Source: Candidatus Hydrogenedentota bacterium
GTDB taxonomy: Bacteria > Hydrogenedentota > Hydrogenedentia > Hydrogenedentiales > CAITNO01
Direction of reading: 5' to 3'
Length of the DNA stretch: 10,897 nucleotides
Assembly (NCBI GenBank): GCA_903922535.1
Contig: CAIXUF010001051.1
Location: 1 to 10,897, forward strand
A model generated the notes under the pieces. That model did no database searches. It was not told where the DNA came from and saw only the letters and a list, made by a program, of their open reading frames with translations. The stretch's first letter is position 1; each line of letters starts with the position of its first letter. This document shows positions 6,866-10,897 of this stretch, one piece after another. Position numbers and translations under genes: made by a program.

Positions 6866-7759
6866 ATGCAGCGATGGATTGAGAAGGCCGACGTGCTGAT
6901 CGAGGCGCTTCCGTACATCCGCCAGTTCGAGGGCAAGACGGTTGTCATCAAGTACGGCGGCGCGGCAATGCTGGAGCCGGCGCTGCGCGCGAACACGGCC
7001 CAGGACATCGTCATGATGCGCTACCTCGGGCTCAACCCGATTGTCGTGCACGGCGGCGGCCCGGCCATCAACGCCATGCTCAAGCGGCTCAACATCGAGT
7101 CGCGCTTTAGCAAGAACGGCCTGCGCGTCACCGACGAGGCCACCATGGACGTGGTCGAGATGATGCTGGCCGGGCGCGTGAACAAGGACATTGTGAACCT
7201 GATCAACCAGGCGGGCGGCGAGGCTGTCGGTCTGAGCGGCAAGGACGGGCGGCTCTTCTGCGCGCGCAAGGCGGTGCAGGAGGACGGCGAGGACCTCGGG
7301 CAGGTGGGCGAGATCTTCAGTGTCAACCCCAAGGTCATTCAGGCCGTCTGCGACGCCGGGCTTATCCCCGTCATCGCGCCCATCGCCACCGACATGAACG
7401 GCGGCACCTGGAATGTCAACGCCGACACGGCCGCGGGCGACCTGGCCGCGGCGATACAGGCCGAGAAGCTTGTGTTTCTTACCGACACGCCCGGCCTGCT
7501 GCGCGACAAGAACGATCCGGACTCGCTCATCCACCGGCTGCACACACAGGAAGTGGGGGGGTTGAAGCAGAGGGGTGTGATTTCGGGCGGCATGATCCCG
7601 AAGATCGACGCCTGCCTCAAGGCGCTCGATTTCGGCGTGCGCCGCACCCACATCATCGACGGGCGCGTGCCGCACAGCCTGCTGCTGGAGATTTTCACCG
7701 ACAAGGGACTGGGCACGCTGGTCAGCCACGATGTGGCGGCCGGCGCGGCTGGCGGGTGA
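6866..7759 (+). CDS. argB: N-acetylglutamate kinase (ArgB)
   Basis: Phosphorylates N-acetylglutamate with ATP, supplying the substrate of ArgC; cytoplasmic. The 297 residues of this amino-acid-kinase-fold enzyme show VIKYGGAAM (27-35, with catalytic Lys29), VHGGGP (61-66), RVTD (87-90), NVNADTAAGDLAAA (183-196) and GGMIPK (241-246, Lys246). The N-terminal helix before VIKYGG (WIEKADVLIEALPYIRQF) is the extension typical of hexameric, arginine-inhibited kinases and absent from the E. coli enzyme. Feedback inhibition by arginine is therefore likely. ATG 6866 is chosen for GGGAGGA (6854-6860) 5 nt upstream. A TTG overlapping the argJ stop is in frame 7 codons earlier but lacks a binding site. 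The gap to argJ is 17 nt, to the exbB-like gene 4 nt. Confidence 0.96.
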   Translation: MQRWIEKADVLIEALPYIRQFEGKTVVIKYGGAAMLEPALRANTAQDIVMMRYLGLNPIVVHGGGPAINAMLKRLNIESRFSKNGLRVTDEATMDVVEMMLAGRVNKDIVNLINQAGGEAVGLSGKDGRLFCARKAVQEDGEDLGQVGEIFSVNPKVIQAVCDAGLIPVIAPIATDMNGGTWNVNADTAAGDLAAAIQAEKLVFLTDTPGLLRDKNDPDSLIHRLHTQEVGGLKQRGVISGGMIPKIDACLKALDFGVRRTHIIDGRVPHSLLLEIFTDKGLGTLVSHDVAAGAAGG

Positions 7760-7763
7760 TTGC

Positions 7764-8402
7764 ATGGGCCTGAACCAATACTACGAACTGATCGCGCGGG
7801 GCGGCGTGCTGATGTGGCCGATCCTGCTGTGCTCCATCATCGCGCTCACCATCGTCATCGAGCGCTTTTTGGCGCTGCGCCGGGCCGACGTGGACGCGCG
7901 CGAGTTTATGGACACCATGCGCCAGGTGCTGCGGCAGGACCGCATCCAGGAGGCGCTGGAGCAGTGCGACGAGTCGAAGGCGCCCATCGCACGCATCATG
8001 AAGGCGGGCATCCTCAAGCACAACCGCCCCCGCGACGACATCCGCGAGGCCATCGAGGACGCGGCGCGCTTTGAGGTGCCCCGGCTGGAGCGCTACCTCT
8101 CCGGCCTGGCCACCTGCGCCACCGTCGCGCCCATGTTGGGGCTGCTTGGCACGGTGCAGGGCATGATCAAGTGTTTCGCGCAAATCCAGAACGCGCGCGG
8201 CCAGGTGAGCCCCGCCGACCTGGCCGAGGGCATCGGCAACGCGCTGGTCGCCACGGCGGCCGGCCTGGTCGTGGCCATCCCCACGCTCATCGTCTACAAC
8301 TACTTCGTGACCCGCGTGCAGGGCATGGTGACCGGGATGGAGGCCGGCTCCTCCGAGCTGATGGACCTGCTCACGCGCCGTCACGGCGAACGCGAGTACT
8401 AG
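7764..8402 (+). CDS. exbB: ExbB/TolQ/MotA-family motor protein
   Basis: Inner-membrane protein of 212 residues that normally forms the proton-channel ring of a TonB- or Tol-type motor with an ExbD/TolR partner, encoded next. Three membrane segments are visible: about 14-37, 113-136 (with LGLLGTVQGM) and 157-180 (GNALVATAAGLVVAIP). Between the first two is a cytoplasmic region of about 75 residues, as usual in the family. The two conserved threonines, T130 and T164, are present. Asn159 stands where E. coli ExbB has Glu176 (GIAEALLAT aligned with GIGNALVAT); Glu155 lies one helical turn earlier. ATG 7764 follows the argB stop by 4 nt. GGGTGA upstream is a poor binding site, so translational coupling is likely. 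An in-frame ATG at 7731 would overlap argB and place charged residues first. Confidence 0.92.
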   Translation: MGLNQYYELIARGGVLMWPILLCSIIALTIVIERFLALRRADVDAREFMDTMRQVLRQDRIQEALEQCDESKAPIARIMKAGILKHNRPRDDIREAIEDAARFEVPRLERYLSGLATCATVAPMLGLLGTVQGMIKCFAQIQNARGQVSPADLAEGIGNALVATAAGLVVAIPTLIVYNYFVTRVQGMVTGMEAGSSELMDLLTRRHGEREY

Positions 8403-8406
8403 GGCC

Positions 8407-8853
8407 ATGCGCTTTCCGCGCAACAGCGGGCTCAAGGTTCGCGCCGCGCTGGACATGACCTCCATGGTCAATGTCGTGCTGCTCCTCCTGCTCTTCTTCA
8501 TGCTCACCTCCTCTTTTGTGGTTCAGTCCTCCGTGCCCATAGAACTGATCCAAAGCGAGGGCGCGGCGCAGATGGAGCGCAGGGACATGACCATCACCCT
8601 CGCCGTCGGCGACGGCGGGCCCGACAATGGCGGGAATGTGTATGTGGAGGAAGCGCCGGTCAAGGACTGGGCCGACCTGCGCGGCGCACTGATGGAACTG
8701 AAGAACAAGAATCCCGAGGCGCTCGTCATGGTGCGGCCCGACAAGAACGTGCCCGCTGAACGCCTCATGCGCGTGTTGGGCATCGCCAACGGCACCGGGA
8801 TCACGCACTACGGCATCGCCGCGCAGCAGCCCGTCGCGCCGCGGGGGGAGTAG
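8407..8853 (+). CDS. exbD: ExbD/TolR-family protein, channel Asp replaced by Asn
   Basis: A 148-residue protein with one membrane segment (about 20-43) and a periplasmic domain of about 100 residues, the layout of ExbD/TolR stator partners. The segment LDMTSMVNVVLLLLLFFML (15-33) aligns with the family pattern xxxxPxxDVxxxLLxxFM. Asn22 (AAT, 8470-8472) takes the place of the essential channel Asp (E. coli ExbD Asp25, TolR Asp23). Asp16, six residues before, is the only acid near the membrane start. The C-terminal half has the family-like PEALVMVRPDKNVPAERLMRVL (104-125). The gene follows the exbB-like stop by 4 nt without a clear ribosome binding site and ends 2 nt before the next start, as expected for coupled translation. 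ExbD and TolR cannot be told apart here; the TonB-like neighbour favours ExbD. Confidence 0.9.
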   Translation: MRFPRNSGLKVRAALDMTSMVNVVLLLLLFFMLTSSFVVQSSVPIELIQSEGAAQMERRDMTITLAVGDGGPDNGGNVYVEEAPVKDWADLRGALMELKNKNPEALVMVRPDKNVPAERLMRVLGIANGTGITHYGIAAQQPVAPRGE

Positions 8854-8855
8854 GC

Positions 8856-9764
8856 ATGCCCGCCCGTGCCGCAGGCGTCCCGCCTGCCACGCCCGGTGGT
8901 GCCGCAGGCGTCCCGCCTGCCACGCCACGGCCAAAATGGTGGTCCCGCGGCAGGCGGGACGCCTGCGGTACGCGCTGGCCCATGCCGCCCCGGCTGGCCG
9001 CGGCCTTCCTCATCGCCACGCTGTTTCACCTGTCCATGGTGACGGTCTTCCGCATCGTGGTCGTCTTTCCCGAGACCCAGGCCAAATTCTGCCAACTCCA
9101 GATTTTCTCCGAAGCGCCGCCAGCGATGGATGCGGGCGCGCCCGCATGGACCGGCAACGGCGGGCTGCACCTGCGCGGGCCCCTGCTCGTGCAACCGGCC
9201 GAAACGCAGATCGAACTGCCCACGATGGATTTCGCCGAACTCGACCGGTTGCGCGTGCGCAGTGAGGCAGGCACCGATCCCGCCGCCCTGGACCGCGTGT
9301 TCGGGCCCAGTGACAGTTGGGGGACCTTCGCGGGCGGCCTGCAAAGCCTGGGCCAGTCTCTTCGCGGGCTGGTCTTGCCCGAAACCCCGGCTGTGCCGGA
9401 AAAAGCGCGGCAGGCCGTCGCAAAACACCATCCCGCCACTGGCTACAACGGTGAGATCGTCTGGGACGCCGAGCCGCGTGACCGCGAACTGTTGTTCAAC
9501 CCGCCCATCGGCGCGCTGGCCGATACGGCCAATGCGGGGCTGCATTGGCCCGTTGAAATCGTGCTGACCGTCAACCCCGCCGGGCGCGTGGTCAACGTGT
9601 GGTGCGCCGTTGTGGACGAGGCGGGCGTCATCGACGCGGTCCAGCGCGCCGCGCTGCGATACCGCTTTGCCCCGCTGCCCGCCGACGCTGGCGGGGAAGC
9701 CGGCACCGCCTCGGCCAAACAGATGGCCACCCTGTTCATCCGGCCTGCAGAAGGGCAGCCATGA
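8856..9764 (+). CDS. TonB-C-like energy-transducer protein with repeat-encoded N-terminus
   Basis: A 302-residue protein with one membrane segment (about 47-71), a long middle region rich in Ala, Gly and Pro, and a C-terminal part (231-297: WPVEIVLTVNPAGRVVNV ... AALRYRFAPL) resembling the TonB C-terminal fold. With the two genes before it, it would couple the motor to an outer-membrane partner. Residues 3-41 (two AAGVPPATP units, then GRRDACGT) are encoded by three hairpin repeats. ATG 8856 has an excellent ribosome binding site (GGGGGAG, 8844-8850, 5 nt upstream) and lies 2 nt from the exbD stop. ATG 8982, after the repeats, has none but would give a normal cytoplasmic tail before the membrane segment. 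The repeats therefore seem to have been inserted in frame just after the original start codon. The TonB match is by pattern only. Confidence 0.75.
   Translation: MPARAAGVPPATPGGAAGVPPATPRPKWWSRGRRDACGTRWPMPPRLAAAFLIATLFHLSMVTVFRIVVVFPETQAKFCQLQIFSEAPPAMDAGAPAWTGNGGLHLRGPLLVQPAETQIELPTMDFAELDRLRVRSEAGTDPAALDRVFGPSDSWGTFAGGLQSLGQSLRGLVLPETPAVPEKARQAVAKHHPATGYNGEIVWDAEPRDRELLFNPPIGALADTANAGLHWPVEIVLTVNPAGRVVNVWCAVVDEAGVIDAVQRAALRYRFAPLPADAGGEAGTASAKQMATLFIRPAEGQP
8866..8972. repeat. Cluster of three 17-nt hairpin repeats
   Basis: Two direct copies of a 28-nt unit (8866-8893 and 8899-8926) are identical and spaced 33 nt apart. Each contains the hairpin GCAGGCG-TCC-CGCCTGC (8871-8887, 8904-8920). 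A third copy is inverted (8950-8966, with GGTACG after it). All lie in frame at the start of the TonB-like gene. CATGCC occurs at both edges of the block (8855-8860 and 8981-8986), 126 nt or 42 codons apart. This could be a trace of target duplication or chance. Confidence 0.85.
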
Positions 9765-10144
9765 TCACCATCAACCTCACCACGGCGGTCATCCTCTACA
9801 GCGCGCTCATCCTGCTCGGCGCGGCCACGCTCTGGCTTTTTGGCGAACTGGGATCGCGGCGCACACTGCGCGTACTCGAAAAGCAGAACCTCTGGCGCTG
9901 CTCCTACTGCGGCTACGTTTACCTCGACGAAAGTGCCGGTCTCCATTCAAGATGTCCCCGCTGCAACAGCATCAACATCATCGAAGAGGCCCAGGACCGC
10001 GTTGTGGCACGGGAGAAAGAACGTTTTGTCGAGGCACATCCGCTTCCTGCCGAACCCGACAGCGAAGGCGACGAGCCCCGCCGCAACCCCTCCCACCGCA
10101 AGCGCCCCCGCGCGGGCAGCAGAGGGCCGCGACGGCACCGATAG
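9761..10144 (+). CDS. Small membrane protein with rubredoxin-like zinc ribbon
   Basis: I do not recognise this 127-residue protein as a named family. Residues about 7-28 form one membrane segment. A four-cysteine metal site follows: WRCSYCGYVY (45-54) and RCPRCNS (64-70), that is Cys47, Cys50, Cys65 and Cys68. The first knuckle, CxxCGYxY, looks like rubredoxin, so the site could bind zinc or iron. The tail from about residue 100 is very basic and probably disordered (RRNPSHRKRPRAGSRGPRRHR). ATG 9761 overlaps the stop of the TonB-like gene by 4 nt and has AAGGG (9751-9755) 5 nt upstream. It is last in the operon, so it may assist the motor or sense metal or redox state, but nothing in the sequence fixes its role. 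Confidence 0.75.
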   Translation: MITINLTTAVILYSALILLGAATLWLFGELGSRRTLRVLEKQNLWRCSYCGYVYLDESAGLHSRCPRCNSINIIEEAQDRVVAREKERFVEAHPLPAEPDSEGDEPRRNPSHRKRPRAGSRGPRRHR

Positions 10145-10174
10145 GCATCGCGCAGCTGTCCGGGAACTGGGAGC

Positions 10175-10191
10175 GCCGGCGTCCCGCCGGC
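10175..10191 (+). repeat. Variant hairpin repeat, possibly the operon terminator
   Basis: GCCGGCG-TCC-CGCCGGC has the same length, loop and orientation as the copies at 8871 and 8904. It differs only at positions 3 and 15, where an A-T pair has become C-G, so pairing is kept. It lies 31 nt after the stop of the last operon gene and is followed by TGTGTTTG, a poor but possible T tract. It may serve as a terminator. Confidence 0.65.
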
Positions 10192-10278
10192 TGTGTTTGC
10201 GGGGAACCGAAACGAAGCGGAGCGCACCGTCTTCCCAGGCACTCGGTGCGTGCAAAGGAATGTCTGTCCATCCCTTTC

Positions 10279-10385
10279 TTGAGTGCGTACGGCCCGCTTT
10301 CCATGCCGGGGCCTTGCTCCGGCGTCCGGGTCGCGCAGGCATGGCCTACGCGAAGAATAGCGGTGGCATGGCCGCACGCACTCAA
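10279..10385. repeat. 16-nt inverted repeat with structured interior
   Basis: TTGAGTGCGTACGGCC (10279-10294) pairs with GGCCGCACGCACTCAA (10370-10385) at 15 of 16 positions, enclosing 75 nt. The interior contains two direct copies of GGCATGGCC next to the right arm and the partly complementary CCATGCCGGGGCC (10301-10313). The edges are well defined, which would suit a small mobile or structured element, but no coding capacity is present. Confidence 0.6.
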
Positions 10386-10399
10386 TAGGGGACACTGCA

Positions 10400-10429
10400 T
10401 TGAACCCCACATGTACTCGGGCATAGATT
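10400..10429 (+). promoter_or_regulatory. Candidate promoter for the last gene
   Basis: TTGAAC (10400-10405) lies 18 bases before TAGATT (10424-10429), each a 4/6 match to the sigma70 consensus. This gives a leader of about 24 nt before ATG 10460. The position fits, the motif quality is moderate. Confidence 0.35.
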
Positions 10430-10459
10430 ACACCGTCTGAAAACACGAAAGGACGACCC

Positions 10460-10897
10460 ATGCAAACGGTGCGATTCACAAAAGGCCTGATTCTGGCGGC
10501 CGTGCTTCTGGGGACAGCGTTTCCCGCCCGCGCTTGGGATGACTCCGACGCCAAGGCCTGGGTGGACCACTTTGTCTTCTCACCGCCGCCGGTCGGCGGA
10601 ATGGCCATGGACGCGCAGCCGGAACGGCTGCCGGTCGTGCGCCGGTCGGAATTCCCGGCTGAGGGCGACTTGGTGCGCATGTCGCTTCCCTTCCCCCCGG
10701 GCGCACTGCCGCAGGGCAAGGGATTGGCGGCCAATCTGGGCGATGTGACCGTGCCCGCCGATGTGCGCGTGTTAACGGTGCATCCCGATGCGGCGCATTC
10801 GGTGCGACGTGCCATGGTCACCTTTCCCATGGATCGAGTTGCGCCGGACTATTACAGCCCCGTCATCACCTTCAGCCTCACCGACACGCCGCCGCTG
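10460..10897 (+). CDS. Exported protein, N-terminal part only (runs off the window)
   Basis: The 146 codons visible have no stop before the window edge. Residues 1-25 are a clear signal peptide (MQTVRFTKG, a hydrophobic core, then PARA before the cut). Residues about 66-120 show a beta-rich pattern: VRMSLPFPPGALPQG, then GDVTVPADVRVLTVHPDAAHSVRRAMVTFP. This resembles the N-terminal RIFT-barrel domain found ahead of some polysaccharide-active enzymes (a P-F-P-x-G start, then 'vl..hpD.s.r.a.v.f'). That comparison is from memory of the pattern and is tentative. ATG 10460 has AAAGGA (10448-10453) 6 nt upstream. Being exported, with its own likely promoter, it is probably a separate unit from the preceding operon. 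Confidence 0.75.
   Translation, partial: MQTVRFTKGLILAAVLLGTAFPARAWDDSDAKAWVDHFVFSPPPVGGMAMDAQPERLPVVRRSEFPAEGDLVRMSLPFPPGALPQGKGLAANLGDVTVPADVRVLTVHPDAAHSVRRAMVTFPMDRVAPDYYSPVITFSLTDTPPL

Larger units (their letters stand above)
10145..10459. other. Non-coding, repeat-rich intergenic region
   Basis: There is no convincing gene. Open frames crossing it on either strand have repeat-like translations and no ribosome binding site. It holds a hairpin repeat (10175-10191), a 7-bp inverted repeat CGCACCG/CGGTGCG (10223-10229 and 10244-10250), a 16-nt inverted repeat (10279-10294 with 10370-10385), the direct repeat GGCATGGCC (10338-10346 and 10366-10374), and a likely promoter at its right end. 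The density of pairing arms suggests that it folds strongly as DNA or RNA. Confidence 0.6.

Noticed and set aside
8866..8972. CRISPR-like direct repeats
   Set aside because: There are only two direct 28-nt copies with a 5-nt spacer and one inverted copy, in coding sequence, with no cas genes. The arrangement fits REP-like hairpins.
9919..10830. 303-codon minus-strand frame across the intergenic region
   Set aside because: It is antisense to the zinc-ribbon gene and the exported protein. Its middle is the translation of hairpin repeats and it has no binding site.
1..10897. Search for tRNA, rRNA, riboswitch, integrase, toxin-antitoxin or defence genes
   Set aside because: I found no cloverleaf, rRNA-like conserved stretch, known aptamer pattern or motif of these protein families.

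Overview
This is a GC-rich stretch of bacterial chromosome with normal Shine-Dalgarno-led genes and no rRNA, tRNA, CRISPR array, transposase or phage gene that I can see. A secreted GxGYxYP-family protein, a sugar-phosphate-epimerase-like TIM barrel, exported proteins with Ig-like modules and many small GC-rich hairpin repeats suggest a deep-branching, polysaccharide-oriented Gram-negative lineage such as Planctomycetota or Hydrogenedentota. That placement is inference only, since no phylogenetic marker gene is present.

Layout. Positions 1-404 are non-coding upstream DNA. At 405-1547 (+) is an exported protein with two InlB-like modules and two near-identical 93-residue modules, closed by a strong intrinsic terminator at 1567-1603. 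At 1602-3272 (-) is an exported GxGYxYP-type putative glycoside hydrolase. The gap after it (3273-3491) holds a 9-nt-period TGGAC array facing an inverted copy of itself. At 3492-4310 (-) is a TIM-barrel sugar isomerase/epimerase.

From about 4442 a promoter with a perfect TATAAT drives a tight seven-gene (+) unit: argC (4543), argJ (5640), argB (6866), exbB-like (7764), exbD-like (8407), a TonB-C-like protein (8856) and a small membrane zinc-ribbon protein (9761-10144). All junctions are 4-nt overlaps or gaps of at most 17 nt. The first three genes form N-acetylglutamate semialdehyde and recycle the acetyl group in arginine synthesis. The next three form a proton-motive-force-type motor with a TonB-like periplasmic arm. 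A structured non-coding stretch (10145-10459) then precedes a truncated exported protein running off the right edge (10460 onward).

The most interesting signals are these. (1) The ExbB/ExbD pair carries Asn at both positions that align with the acidic channel residues of E. coli ExbB Glu176 and ExbD Asp25. (2) A family of 17-nt GC hairpins appears five times. Three copies sit in frame right after the start codon of the TonB-like gene, one sits in frame inside argC beside a 7-nt tandem repeat, and one intergenic copy shows a compensatory base-pair change. (3) A perfect 22-bp palindrome lies between the arg promoter and the argC start. (4) A TGGAC-type 9-nt array forms a 23-bp inverted repeat. 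I see no evidence of a complete novel defence or mobile system.
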